Source of the DNA: Thiomargarita sp.
GTDB lineage: Bacteria; Pseudomonadota; Gammaproteobacteria; Beggiatoales; Beggiatoaceae
DNA: 38,613 nt
NCBI GenBank assembly: GCA_020721045.1
Contig: DYNN01000013.1
Coordinates: forward strand, 6,781-45,393
Direction: 5' to 3'
The translations under genes were made by a program, and so were the position numbers. Below, piece by piece: positions 28,388-36,874 of the stretch. A model generated the notes under the pieces. That model made no database searches and was not told the DNA's origin. It worked only from the letters and a program-made list of their open reading frames with translations. Position 1 is the stretch's first letter. Every line of letters starts with the position of its first letter.

Positions 28388-28542
28388 ATGAGCGGTTTAG
28401 ACGTCATTGCACAACTTGAACGACGAATTGGCAAATGTTTGGAAGTTCTTTTGAATTGAAAATTCTGTTTCTGTTTGGTTCAATTGATATTAAAAAATTA
28501 GTGAGTGCAGTGCAGAATAAACGCATTAAAACTTCAGACTAA
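28388..28542 (+). pseudogene. Decayed small ORF between two MITE copies
   Basis: An ATG with AAGGA nine nt upstream opens a 23-codon frame (MSGLDVIAQLERRIGK...) that stops at 28459. A second open stretch in another frame (KILFLFGSIDIKKLVSAV...) runs from 28459 to a stop at 28542. The junction at the TTGAATTGAAAATT run could be a frameshift in a former 50-residue gene. I do not recognise a family. The strong ribosome-binding site is the main reason to call it a relic rather than noise. Confidence 0.35.
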
Positions 28543-28579
28543 ACAGAAGTTTAGCGCGGAATGCGCCCACCCTGAGCAC

Positions 28580-28715
28580 CAATAGCATTAAGTTAAAGAA
28601 ATTTTGCTTCCCCCTTTACCAAAGGGGGATTGAGGGGGATTTTTTATATTTCAATTACTTAAATCCCCCCTGCCCCCTTTAAAAAAGGGGGGAAACGCTT
28701 AACTTAATGGCATTG
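28580..28715 (-). repeat. MITE-like element, copy B
   Basis: A 136-bp element that is the inverse of copy A apart from a small extra segment (about 10 bp, a duplication around GATTGAGGGG) and isolated changes. Ends are CAATAGCATTAAG and CTTAATGGCATTG. It is flanked by ACCCTGAGCAC (28569-28579) and ACCCTGAGTAC (28716-28726), a target duplication with one mismatch. It overlaps the end of the ABC ATPase gene and supplies that gene's last residues and stop codon. Confidence 0.85.
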
Positions 28716-29465
28716 ACCCTGAGTACGTCCACGAGTTCCGTGAAAATATTGTTGTAACCAAGGATGTTCCATTTTTAATAAAGTTTCAATGGGAGATGCT
28801 GCAATCACGTGCTTATCAGCCAATACAGCAATACGATCGGTGACTTTCCATAAAGTATCTAAATCATGAGTCACTATGACAATTGTTAAACCTAATAACT
28901 CTTTGAGTTTTAATATTAAATCATCTAAAGCATCAGCACCAATGGGGTCTAAGCCGGCGGTGGGTTCATCTAAAAATAAAATATCTGGGTCTAAGGCTAA
29001 AGCCCGCGCCAGTGCTGCACGTTTTACCATGCCGCCGCTGAGTTGATTGGGATATTTATGCGCTGTTTCTGGTGCTAATCCAACTAATGCAATTTTAAAA
29101 GCTACAATTTCTTGAATTAATTTAGCATCGAGTTGGGTATGTTCTTGTAAAGCAACAGCAACATTTTCTGCGACGGTTAAAGAACCGAATAAAGCCCCGT
29201 GTTGAAACATGACACCACAGCGTCGACGTAACTCTAATGTTTCTTTTTCTGATAATTTAATGATTTCTTTATCAAATACTTGAATAGAACCCGCTGTGGG
29301 TTTTTCTAATAACAAAATTTCTCTCAGCAAAGTCGATTTGCCAGTACCACTACCTCCAATAATTGCAATAATTTCACCAGCTTGAATGGTCAAATTAAGC
29401 TGTTCATGAATGATAGCAGTACCAAATTTTGTTTGTAAATCACTAATTTGAATAATAGCTGACAT
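28704..29465 (-). CDS. MlaF-type ABC transporter ATPase with repeat-derived C-terminus
   Basis: A 253-residue ATPase. Walker A is GGSGTGKST (about 37-45), the Q-loop segment is VMFQHGALFGSLTVAENV, the signature is LSGGMVKRAALARAL, Walker B ILFLDEPTAGLDP, and the switch His lies in THDLD. The FGSLTVAENVAVAL and GLDPIGA features place it with the Mla/Mce lipid-transport ATPases rather than CcmA. Partners (MlaE permease, MCE protein) are absent; it follows ccmB by two nt and is probably translationally coupled. The last residues (CH and the stop) come from the inserted MITE copy B. Removing the element and one target copy would give an ending of GGRIPR and a stop at 28551-28553, so the original end was probably a few residues longer. 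It may be an orphan, or may work with a permease encoded elsewhere. Confidence 0.9.
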   Translation of the reverse strand: MSAIIQISDLQTKFGTAIIHEQLNLTIQAGEIIAIIGGSGTGKSTLLREILLLEKPTAGSIQVFDKEIIKLSEKETLELRRRCGVMFQHGALFGSLTVAENVAVALQEHTQLDAKLIQEIVAFKIALVGLAPETAHKYPNQLSGGMVKRAALARALALDPDILFLDEPTAGLDPIGADALDDLILKLKELLGLTIVIVTHDLDTLWKVTDRIAVLADKHVIAASPIETLLKMEHPWLQQYFHGTRGRTQGQCH

Positions 29466-29467
29466 GA

Positions 29468-30145
29468 TTAACTTAAACTAATACGTAAAGCAGCTGCGGT
29501 GGCAAAGGGCGATAAAGTCAGTGATAGCGAGAGTAGTGCCGCTAAAAAATATAGTTGTCCGATGACGGGTAAACCACTACTAGCAGTGGCAACCGCGTTT
29601 GCTCCAAAAATTAATACTGGAATATATAAAGGTAATACTAATAGTGATAATAGCACACCACCGCGTCGTAAGCCTACAATTAAAGCGACACCAATCGCCC
29701 CAATAAGACTTAAAACAGGTGTACCTAAAGCGAGGGTTGCCATTAATGTCCACATTGCGTCAGTTGGTAATGCGACTAATACACCTAATAGTGGGGCAAT
29801 AACGAGTAGTGGTAATCCCGTCAATAACCAGTGAGCAAACACTTTAACCAGTACAAGTAGTGATAACGAATGTGCGGTTAAGGCGATTTGTTCTAAACTG
29901 CCGTCTTCAAAATCTGAACGAAATAAGTTGTCCAGTGATAACATGGCGGCAAGTAAGGCGGCGACCCAAATAATACCCGGGGCAATTTGTTGCAATACTT
30001 TTGATTCAGGACTGATGCCTAAGGGAAATAAACTCACGACAATAACGAAAAATAACAAGGGATTAGCGAGTTCACTGCGATGACGATAAGCTAAAGTTAA
30101 ATCGCGCTTTAATAAGGTATAAACCGGTGAAAAATTGCTAGACAT
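29468..30145 (-). CDS. ccmB: Heme exporter permease CcmB
   Basis: A 225-residue inner-membrane protein with six predicted membrane helices, of the usual CcmB length. Recognisable segments are LKRDLTLAYRHRSELANPLLFF at the N-terminus (shortened motif: RDLTLAYRH), FPLGISPE, WVAALLAAMLSLDNLFRSDFEDGSLEQ, and LPLYIPVLIFGA. In system I cytochrome c maturation it forms the CcmABCD complex that releases holo-CcmE. The start is the ATG of MSSNFS; the frame extends 18 residues upstream without family resemblance or a ribosome-binding site. CcmA, C, D, E, F and G genes are not adjacent: upstream is an HdeA-like gene and downstream an Mla-type ATPase. ccmH and ccmI are found 6 kb away on the other strand. 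Confidence 0.93.
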   Translation of the reverse strand: MSSNFSPVYTLLKRDLTLAYRHRSELANPLLFFVIVVSLFPLGISPESKVLQQIAPGIIWVAALLAAMLSLDNLFRSDFEDGSLEQIALTAHSLSLLVLVKVFAHWLLTGLPLLVIAPLLGVLVALPTDAMWTLMATLALGTPVLSLIGAIGVALIVGLRRGGVLLSLLVLPLYIPVLIFGANAVATASSGLPVIGQLYFLAALLSLSLTLSPFATAAALRISLS

Positions 30146-30207
30146 GATGATATGTGCATGAATGGTGGAGTAGTGCAAGTCGGTTAAGTCTTGCACCAAA
30201 TGAAAAG

Positions 30208-30555
30208 TTATTGTTGCTTTTTATCGTCTAATTGTTTCCATAAAACTTCTTGTAATGTCTTGACAAATGTGGCTTGTGGGTGTTCACTACATAAATTTTT
30301 TAATCCATAAATGTCGGTTTCAACCGCTTTAGGGCTGATCAATGGCATTTCTTCCAAACCTAACACGCCGATTCTATAGCCATTCGCCCAAACGGTGGCA
30401 ATCATTGCAATCTGATTTTGGGTGTCAACGTGTGCAGTAAATTGTTCGCAAGTGTAAGTGGTTAAATCTAATTCACGTTTTTCAGTTGATTCAACAGCGG
30501 ATGCGTTGTTGGTTAAGATGATTGTACTGAGTAACCATAAAAGTATGGCTTTCAT
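30208..30555 (-). CDS. Small secreted protein resembling HdeA/HdeB
   Basis: A 115-residue protein with a clear Sec signal peptide (MKAILLWLLSTIILTNNASA, cleavage before VES). The mature part has two cysteines, in YTCEQF and LCSEHP, about 54 residues apart, with a helix containing ATVWANGYRIG between them. The Cys spacing, TCEQF start and overall size resemble the HdeA/HdeB acid-stress periplasmic chaperones, but the similarity is by pattern only. It lies 32 nt after pgi and 62 nt before ccmB, so is likely co-transcribed with both. An alternative is an unrelated small disulfide-bonded periplasmic protein. Confidence 0.7.
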   Translation of the reverse strand: MKAILLWLLSTIILTNNASAVESTEKRELDLTTYTCEQFTAHVDTQNQIAMIATVWANGYRIGVLGLEEMPLISPKAVETDIYGLKNLCSEHPQATFVKTLQEVLWKQLDDKKQQ

Positions 30556-30587
30556 TATGTGATCCTTATATATAATACGGTTTATAA

Positions 30588-32219
30588 TTATTTTTTAAAT
30601 GAGCGTCTTTTTTTAATATAAGCCAACAAACCATCGGTGGATGCATCATATTTACCGCCTGCATATTGTCCGGTTAATTCGGGTAATAGAGTACTTGCGA
30701 CTTGTTTACCTAATTCAACGCCCCATTGATCAAAGGGATTGATATGCCAACAAACACTTTGAACAAAAGTTTTGTGCTCGTATAAGGCAATTAAAGTTCC
30801 TAAAATTTCTGGGGTTAACTTTTGATAAACAAGGGTGTTTGTCGGTTGATTACCGGGGAATACGCGATGTGGTAAAATTGCTTCATCTACGCCTGCTTGA
30901 CGGGTTTCTTCTGCATTTCTGCCCACCATTAACGCCAATGTTTGCGCTAAGGCATTGGATAACACGGCATCTTGATGATCCGGCAATGCGTGTTGACTGT
31001 CAATAGCAATGATAAAATCAGCCGGCACTAATTGTGTACCTTGATGTAATAGTTGATAAAAAGCATGTTGTCCATTGTTACCTAATGCGCCCCAAGTAAT
31101 GGGACAGGTTGCATAGTCAACTGGTTGATTGTCGCGGGTTGTTTGTTTGCCTAAACTTTCCATAACAAGTTGTTGTAAATAATCAGGAAAATATTTTAAA
31201 GCAAAGTCATAAGGCAGTACTGTGTGTGTTTTGGCTGCAAAGAAATTTACATACCAAACGCCAATGAGTCCCATTAATACGGGCATATTTTGTTCAAACG
31301 GTGCGGTTTTGAAATGATTGTCTAATGCGTGCGCACCAGCAAGTAATTGATTAAAATTGTCCATTCCAATCGTAATGGCTATCGGTAAACCAATCGCAGA
31401 CCATAAGGAGTAACGTCCACCCACCCAATCCCAAAATTCAAACATATTCGCGGGATCAATACCAAATTGCTCGACTTGTTTTGCTGCGGTACTGATCGCA
31501 ATAAAATGTTTGGCAATCGCTTGTTCATCACCTAATTTATTGATTAACCAAGCACGGGCACTGTTTGCGTTGAGCATGGTTTCTTGGGTGGTAAATGTTT
31601 TGGAGGCGATAATGAATAGGGTTGTTTCTGGATTAACTTCTTTGAGTATTTGAGTGAGTTGTGCAGAATCAACGTTGGAAACAAAAAAAATGCTTAAGCA
31701 AGGGTGATGGTAATTTTTTAAGGCTTGGGTCACCATTAAGGGACCTAAATCTGAGCCGCCAATACCAATATTAACAATAGTATCAATTGCTTTGCCAGTA
31801 TGACCTAACCATTTACCTTCATGAATTTTATTAACTAATGTATGCATTTTACCCAGCACCGAATTGACACCGGGCATCACATCTTTGCCATTAACTAGAA
31901 TAGGCGTATTACTTTGATTACGTAAAGCAATATGTAAAGCGGCGCGTTTTTCGGTATCATTGATGATTTCGCCTTGAAACAAGCGATTAATCCATTCTTT
32001 TAATTTGACATCTGTTGCAAATTGTAATAATAATTGTAACGTTTCATGGGTTAAACGATTTTTGGAATAATCTAATAATAAACCACAACTTTCTAATGAA
32101 AAATTTTCAAAGCGTTGATTATCTTGAGCAAATAGCTCGCGCAAATGAATGGATTGAATGTTTTGATAATGTGCTTTCAGTTTTGTCCAACTGACTGATT
32201 GTGTGATAGAAGTATTCAT
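30588..32219 (-). CDS. pgi: Glucose-6-phosphate isomerase
   Basis: A 543-residue cytoplasmic enzyme converting glucose 6-phosphate and fructose 6-phosphate, serving glycolysis/gluconeogenesis and storage-carbon metabolism. Signatures are VNIGIGGSDLGP (phosphate binding), VSNVDSAQL, SKTFTTQETM, GGRYSLWSAIGLP, and the C-terminal PFDQWGVELGK with the conserved Gln-Trp-Gly-Val-Glu block. Length matches the E. coli enzyme. It is the first gene of a minus-strand run (pgi, HdeA-like, ccmB, MlaF-type ATPase). The 260-bp gap upstream is shared with the divergent receiver-kinase gene. Confidence 0.97.
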   Translation of the reverse strand: MNTSITQSVSWTKLKAHYQNIQSIHLRELFAQDNQRFENFSLESCGLLLDYSKNRLTHETLQLLLQFATDVKLKEWINRLFQGEIINDTEKRAALHIALRNQSNTPILVNGKDVMPGVNSVLGKMHTLVNKIHEGKWLGHTGKAIDTIVNIGIGGSDLGPLMVTQALKNYHHPCLSIFFVSNVDSAQLTQILKEVNPETTLFIIASKTFTTQETMLNANSARAWLINKLGDEQAIAKHFIAISTAAKQVEQFGIDPANMFEFWDWVGGRYSLWSAIGLPIAITIGMDNFNQLLAGAHALDNHFKTAPFEQNMPVLMGLIGVWYVNFFAAKTHTVLPYDFALKYFPDYLQQLVMESLGKQTTRDNQPVDYATCPITWGALGNNGQHAFYQLLHQGTQLVPADFIIAIDSQHALPDHQDAVLSNALAQTLALMVGRNAEETRQAGVDEAILPHRVFPGNQPTNTLVYQKLTPEILGTLIALYEHKTFVQSVCWHINPFDQWGVELGKQVASTLLPELTGQYAGGKYDASTDGLLAYIKKRRSFKK

Positions 32220-32357
32220 AACATTAAAAATGGTTTATTCTGTTAGAAAGTTATAACGATTAAGCCACAATGGTACATTATAGCATCTGATTTTAGCGCG
32301 AATTGTAGCATATTTTGACATAGAGATAATAGCTGCATCTTGATTTAAGGACAAACT

Positions 32358-32376
32358 TAGACTATAGTAGACTATA
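32358..32376. promoter_or_regulatory. Direct repeat with 10-bp period between pgi and the receiver-kinase gene
   Basis: TAGACTATA occurs at 32358-32366 and again at 32368-32376. A 10-bp period puts the two copies on the same helical face, the geometry used by some response-regulator sites. It lies in the shared upstream region of divergent pgi and the 32480 gene, but could be chance. Confidence 0.3.
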
Positions 32377-32479
32377 TGTCCAAGATACATAGTCACATAG
32401 TTAATATGTTTTTGTCCGGCTAATCTACCTTTTATACGTTTATAATACTCATCAATCAAACCATAACATATTATTTTCC

Positions 32480-33652
32480 ATGAATATCGCTCAACAACAA
32501 TCTAACGATACTTTATTAATTATTGATGATATGCCGGATAATGTTCTGGTTTTGCTAGATTTTTTGAATCAATCTGGTTATCAAGTACTGGTTTCACAAG
32601 AAGGTGAAGAAGGTATCCAACGTGCAGAGTATGCTCGACCGGATTTAATTTTATTGGATGTGATGATGCCGGGATTAAATGGTTTTGATGTTTGTAAAAT
32701 ATTGAAATCAAAAGAAACGACGAAAGATATTCCGGTTATTTTTATGACAGCGTTGATTGATACTGTTGATAAAGTAAAAGGTTTTGAAATGGGAGCTGCT
32801 GATTATATTACTAAACCCATTCAATACGAAGAAGTATTGGCAAGAGTATCAACTCATTTAAAAATTCATCGGCAAAAACAGGAATTAAAAGAAAAAAATC
32901 AACAATTACAACAAGAAATTCATTTTCGTAAAGAAGTACAATCCTCATTGGAACAGGCAAATAAGAATTTTAAGCAGCGTAATATGGAGTTGGATGCGTT
33001 TGCGCATACTGTCGCTCAAGATTTAAAAAAGCCATTGGCTGCTATGATCAGCATCACCGAGTTATTGTTGTCCAGTTGCACGATAGAAAATAGTGTTGAG
33101 AAATTGTGTTGGTTGGTGCAAGCAGAAGAGAAGATGAACAAGATTATCGATGAATTACTACTCATGCACGGCGTTTCGACCAAAGCAAAAATTGAAAAAC
33201 AACCTGTTGATATGGCTAGAGTATTGCAACAAGCGACACAGCGAGTGTCTTCTTTATTAAATAATTATGAAGGCAAAATTGATATTTTAACCGAAATACC
33301 CAATGCGTTCACTTATGCGCCTTGGATTGAGGAAGTGTGGGTCAATTATTTAACTAATGCGATCAAATACGGTGCGCGTCCACCACAAGTAAAAGTCGGT
33401 GCAACGGTGATATCAGATGAACAAAAAGTGCAATTTTGGGTACAAGACAACGGTCATGGTTTGTCACCAGAAACACAAACCCATTTATTTATGCCATTTA
33501 CCCAATTACCCAAAGAACGCATTCATGGACATGGCTTGGGCTTATCCATCGTTAAACAAATTGTAGAAAAATTAGATGGACAAGTTGGGGTTAAAAGCGA
33601 ATTAGGCAAAGGCAGCTTATTCTATTTCACCTTATCCAATCATATTGAATGA
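32480..33652 (+). CDS. Receiver-histidine-kinase-like protein lacking the phosphoacceptor His
   Basis: A 390-residue soluble protein. Residues about 12-130 are a receiver with the acidic pair in LLIIDDMPDN, phosphorylated Asp in LILLDVMMPG, and a TKPI motif. A short coiled coil (about 130-170) leads to a HisKA-like helix reading FAHTVAQDLKKPLAAM. The position normally occupied by the phosphorylated His (VAHDLKNPL in relatives) is Gln180. The ATPase domain appears intact: NYLTNAIKYGARPP, DNGHGLSPE, HGHGLGLSIVKQIV. It should therefore bind ATP but not autophosphorylate at the usual site; His177 is close by but is at a different helical position. It may be a receiver-controlled pseudokinase that regulates another kinase. 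It stands alone, divergent from pgi. Confidence 0.92.
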   Translation: MNIAQQQSNDTLLIIDDMPDNVLVLLDFLNQSGYQVLVSQEGEEGIQRAEYARPDLILLDVMMPGLNGFDVCKILKSKETTKDIPVIFMTALIDTVDKVKGFEMGAADYITKPIQYEEVLARVSTHLKIHRQKQELKEKNQQLQQEIHFRKEVQSSLEQANKNFKQRNMELDAFAHTVAQDLKKPLAAMISITELLLSSCTIENSVEKLCWLVQAEEKMNKIIDELLLMHGVSTKAKIEKQPVDMARVLQQATQRVSSLLNNYEGKIDILTEIPNAFTYAPWIEEVWVNYLTNAIKYGARPPQVKVGATVISDEQKVQFWVQDNGHGLSPETQTHLFMPFTQLPKERIHGHGLGLSIVKQIVEKLDGQVGVKSELGKGSLFYFTLSNHIE

Positions 33653-33823
33653 ACCCGCTTAAATAACTTCTCAAATATCGTATCTTATAATAAAATTACG
33701 TCACACGCTTATCATTACAAGCATTTTATGTAGATTACTTAAATAATACCCGATTACACAAATACAGCAGCAATTGTTAGCATCAAACTTACAATTTACG
33801 ATTATCCTCGAGGAATTTCAGTT

Positions 33824-34585
33824 ATGTTAATTATCCCAGCCATTGATCTTAAAGATGGTAAGTGTGTACGACTCAAGCAAGGGCGAATGGAAGATGATAC
33901 CGTATTTTCAGATGACCCTGTTGCAGTGGCAGAACGTTGGATTTCAGCAGGTGCACGTCGCTTACATATTGTTGATTTAAATGGTGCTTTTGCCGGAACA
34001 CCTGTTAATGCTACAATTATTCACCAAATTGTTGAAGCTTTTCCCAATATTCCCATTCAAGTGGGTGGTGGTATTCGTAATGCTGATACCATTCAAACTT
34101 ATCTGGAAGCCGGCGTAAAATATGTGATTATTGGCACAAAAGCCGTCACCAATCCACATTTTGTATCAGATGTATGTATAGAATTTCCCAGACATATTAT
34201 TGTAGGATTAGATGCAAGACAAGGCAAAGTCGCTATCGATGGTTGGTCAAAACTCTCTCATCACAACGTGATTGATTTAGCACAACGCTTTGAACAATAT
34301 GGAGTTTCTGCCATCGTATATACTGATATTAGTCGAGACGGTATGCTGCAAGGAGTTAATATCGAATCAACGGCTGAATTAGCGCGCGCTATCAGCATTC
34401 CAGTCATTGCCTCCGGCGGAATTAAATCACTGGACGACATTAAATTACTGTGTGAAATCGCCGGTGAAGGTATTGTTGGTGCAATTACCGGACGCGCAAT
34501 TTACGAAGGCACGCTCGATTTTCAACAAGCCCAACAACTTGCCGATCAACACACCACTTCGAGTAATCAATATGGGACTCGCTAA
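33824..34585 (+). CDS. hisA: Phosphoribosylformimino-AICAR-phosphate isomerase HisA
   Basis: A 253-residue (beta/alpha)8 enzyme of histidine synthesis (Amadori rearrangement of ProFAR to PRFAR). The two half-barrel signatures are clear: [12 protein letters not shown] with catalytic Asp8, [10 protein letters not shown], and the second half [10 protein letters not shown] (catalytic Asp) and [16 protein letters not shown] precedes the ATG at proper spacing. It overlaps hisF by 14 bp, implying translational coupling. Other his genes (hisB, hisH, hisI/E) are not adjacent, so this is a two-gene his unit in which hisH for the glutaminase half of IGP synthase must be elsewhere. Confidence 0.97.
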   Translation: MLIIPAIDLKDGKCVRLKQGRMEDDTVFSDDPVAVAERWISAGARRLHIVDLNGAFAGTPVNATIIHQIVEAFPNIPIQVGGGIRNADTIQTYLEAGVKYVIIGTKAVTNPHFVSDVCIEFPRHIIVGLDARQGKVAIDGWSKLSHHNVIDLAQRFEQYGVSAIVYTDISRDGMLQGVNIESTAELARAISIPVIASGGIKSLDDIKLLCEIAGEGIVGAITGRAIYEGTLDFQQAQQLADQHTTSSNQYGTR

Positions 34586-35336
34586 ACGTATTATTCCCTG
34601 CTTAGATGTAGACGCTGGACGTGTCGTTAAAGGCGTTAAATTCGTTGACATTCGTGATGCTGGTAATCCGATTGAAGTTGCCAGACGCTACGATGAACAA
34701 GGCGCAGATGAACTGACATTTTTAGACATTACCGCCAGTTCAGACGACCGTGATACTATAGTACATGTTGTTGAAGCCGTTGCCAGTGAAGTTTTCATTC
34801 CACTCACTGTTGGCGGTGGTATCAGACAACTGGCAGATATTCGTCGCATGTTAAATGCAGGTGCGGACAAAGTGAGCATTAACACCGCTGCCGTTTTTAA
34901 TCCAGATTTTGTCGGCGAAGCCAGTAGCCACTTTGGTTCACAATGCATCGTTGTCGCCATTGATGCTAAACAAGTAAATTCAACACACTGGGAAGTTTTT
35001 ACCCACGGCGGACGCAAGCCAACAGGCATTGATGCAATAGAATGGGCAAAAAAAATGGTTGCTCTCGGTGCTGGCGAAATTTTACTCACTAGCATGGATC
35101 GAGATGGCACCAAAAACGGCTTTGATCTCGCACTGACACGCGCTATTAGCGAAGCTGTTGAAGTTCCAGTGATTGCCTCAGGTGGCGTGGGTACTTTAGC
35201 ACATCTCGCTGACGGGGTTACTCAAGGCAAAGCCGATGCAGTACTGGCTGCTAGCATCTTTCACTTTGCTGAATACACAATTGCTCAAGCCAAACAATAC
35301 ATGGCTGAACAAGGAATTGAAATGCGATTATCATAA
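34572..35336 (+). CDS. hisF: Imidazole glycerol phosphate synthase subunit HisF
   Basis: A 254-residue cyclase subunit that converts PRFAR and ammonia (from HisH) into IGP and AICAR. Family marks are the opening [20 protein letters not shown] with catalytic Asp11, [16 protein letters not shown] with the second catalytic Asp, TSMDRDGTK, and [12 protein letters not shown]. The start is the ATG at MGLAKR, inside the hisA end; a longer upstream frame exists but encodes hisA shadow sequence. It shares the half-barrel origin of HisA. accD follows 66 nt later. Confidence 0.97.
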   Translation: MGLAKRIIPCLDVDAGRVVKGVKFVDIRDAGNPIEVARRYDEQGADELTFLDITASSDDRDTIVHVVEAVASEVFIPLTVGGGIRQLADIRRMLNAGADKVSINTAAVFNPDFVGEASSHFGSQCIVVAIDAKQVNSTHWEVFTHGGRKPTGIDAIEWAKKMVALGAGEILLTSMDRDGTKNGFDLALTRAISEAVEVPVIASGGVGTLAHLADGVTQGKADAVLAASIFHFAEYTIAQAKQYMAEQGIEMRLS

Positions 35337-35402
35337 TGATTAAAAAATTTTTCCTTGTCACTACGCCCCATATCGTTCAAAACGTTAGGATTATCACTAC
35401 TT

Positions 35403-36296
35403 ATGAGCTGGTTTGAAAAACTCCTACCTTCGCGTATTCGTACCGATGGTAAAAAAAGCAAACATACGGTACCAGAAGGATTGTGGAGTAAATGTCCATT
35501 ATGTCAAGCCGTCTTGTATCGTGCTGAATTAGAAAGATATTTAAATGTATGTCCCAAATGTAATCATCACTTGCGTTTGAGTGCACGACGACGGCTGGAA
35601 AGTTTTCTTGATTCAGAAACTTATCAAGAAATTGGTGCAGAATTAGCCCCAACTGATCGCCTCAAATTTCGCGATAGCAAAAAATATAAAGACCGCCTAT
35701 TACAAGCGCAAAAAAATACCGGTGAAAAAGATGCGCTCATTGTCATGAAAGGAGAAGTGATAGGCGTTCCAGTCGTTGCTACTGCGTTTGAATTTAGTTT
35801 TATGGGAGGGTCTATGGGCAGTATTGTCGGTGAAAAATTTATTCTAGCCACCCAAGCAGCAATTGATAACCACATTCCCTTAATTTGTTTTTCAGCCAGT
35901 GGTGGCGCACGGATGCAAGAAGCCTTATTTTCTCTGATGCAAATGGCAAAAACCAGTGCAATTCTGAAACGCTTAACCCAAGCTGGATTACCCTTTGTTT
36001 CCGTGTTAACTGACCCAACCATGGGCGGTGTTTCTGCCAGTTTAGCGATGTTAGGAGATATTAATATTGCCGAACCCAATGCGTTAATTGGCTTTGCCGG
36101 ACCGCGTGTGATTGAACAAACAGTGAGAGAAACCTTGCCAGAAGGCTTTCAACGTAGTGAATTTTTGTTAAAACATGGGGCAGTTGACATGATTGTTGAT
36201 CGTCGTCAAATGCGGCAGAAAATCAGCTCAATTTTAGCAATTTTAATGCACCAACCTCGTCCTGAAATACCTTTAGAATTAGAAAATAGTACTTAG
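35403..36296 (+). CDS. accD: Acetyl-CoA carboxylase carboxyltransferase subunit beta
   Basis: A 297-residue subunit that, with AccA, transfers the carboxyl group from biotin-AccB to acetyl-CoA to make malonyl-CoA. The N-terminal zinc ribbon is CPLC ... CPKC (about 31-53), and the crotonase-like domain carries [43 protein letters not shown], and [11 protein letters not shown]. The start is the ATG of MSWFEKLLP, the normal family N-terminus; an upstream in-frame extension of 16 codons is not supported. It is often beside folC in gammaproteobacteria; here hisF precedes it and ccmH follows after about 110 nt. Confidence 0.96.
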   Translation: MSWFEKLLPSRIRTDGKKSKHTVPEGLWSKCPLCQAVLYRAELERYLNVCPKCNHHLRLSARRRLESFLDSETYQEIGAELAPTDRLKFRDSKKYKDRLLQAQKNTGEKDALIVMKGEVIGVPVVATAFEFSFMGGSMGSIVGEKFILATQAAIDNHIPLICFSASGGARMQEALFSLMQMAKTSAILKRLTQAGLPFVSVLTDPTMGGVSASLAMLGDINIAEPNALIGFAGPRVIEQTVRETLPEGFQRSEFLLKHGAVDMIVDRRQMRQKISSILAILMHQPRPEIPLELENST

Positions 36297-36304
36297 TAAA
36301 GATC

Positions 36305-36355
36305 GGTAGCGTAAACTAAAATCCTGCTTGACGGACAGATAGATTTTACGCTTAC
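36305..36355. other. Imperfect inverted repeat between accD and ccmH
   Basis: GGTAGCGTAAA and the inverse TTTACGCTTACC form an imperfect stem of about 11 bp with a loop near 29 nt, just after the accD stop. It could be an attenuator or small repeat, but there is no T-run typical of an intrinsic terminator. Confidence 0.3.
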
Positions 36356-36406
36356 CCCTAAAATCGCTTTAAAATTTCACCCCTCATCTTCGTTAACTAC
36401 TAATCT

Positions 36407-36874
36407 ATGAAAAAATTAATTATTTTGCTTGCATTACTCCTGTTTACCACAGTTTTACCGGCTGTCGATAAAGTCAAAATCGAATTTAGCGACGTTACCC
36501 AAGAACAACGTTATGCACATTTAACTGAAGAATTACGTTGTGTAGTGTGTCAAAATCAATCATTAGCCGATTCCAATGCGGATTTAGCCCAAGATTTACG
36601 TGATCAAGTGCGTGACATGATTTTACAAGGCAAAACAGATGAACAAATTACTGATTATTTAGTATTGCGTTATGGTGATTTTGTTTTATATAATCCCCCT
36701 TTAAAACCAAAGACTTATGTATTATGGTTAGCACCAAGTTTATTAGCTTTTGTCGCATTATTGGCAATTATTTATTTTGTCCGTCGCCATGTGAAAATGA
36801 CTACAGTGACACCAGAATTAACTGAAGAAGAACGTAATAAAATGAAACAACTATTTGAAAAACAAGGAATGTAA
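36407..36874 (+). CDS. ccmH: Cytochrome c maturation thiol-disulfide protein CcmH
   Basis: A 155-residue protein with an N-terminal signal peptide (about 1-19), the periplasmic CcmH motif LRCVVCQNQSLADS with redox cysteines Cys45 and Cys48, a three-helix bundle including DLAQDLRDQVRDMI and DYLVLRYGDFVLY, and one C-terminal membrane helix (about 104-125). It keeps the apocytochrome CXXCH cysteines reduced for heme ligation by CcmF/H. The length fits the short CcmH form, whose TPR part is encoded separately as CcmI. The ccmI ATG follows directly after the stop with no gap, implying coupling. The rest of the ccm operon is missing here. Confidence 0.95.
   Translation: MKKLIILLALLLFTTVLPAVDKVKIEFSDVTQEQRYAHLTEELRCVVCQNQSLADSNADLAQDLRDQVRDMILQGKTDEQITDYLVLRYGDFVLYNPPLKPKTYVLWLAPSLLAFVALLAIIYFVRRHVKMTTVTPELTEEERNKMKQLFEKQGM

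Noticed and set aside
28153-28715. Composite transposon bounded by the two inverted MITE copies
   Set aside because: Each copy has its own, different target duplication, which fits two independent insertions.
28704-29465. CcmA identity for the ATPase next to ccmB
   Set aside because: Length and the FGSLTVAENV and LSGGMVKRAALARAL segments are of the Mla/Mce type, not the shorter CcmA.
32235-32459. 74-codon minus-strand frame between pgi and the receiver-kinase gene
   Set aside because: Lies in a shared upstream region, has no family resemblance, and ends in low-complexity sequence.
36305-36355. Intrinsic terminator after accD
   Set aside because: The inverted repeat has a long loop and no T-run; kept only as an imperfect repeat.
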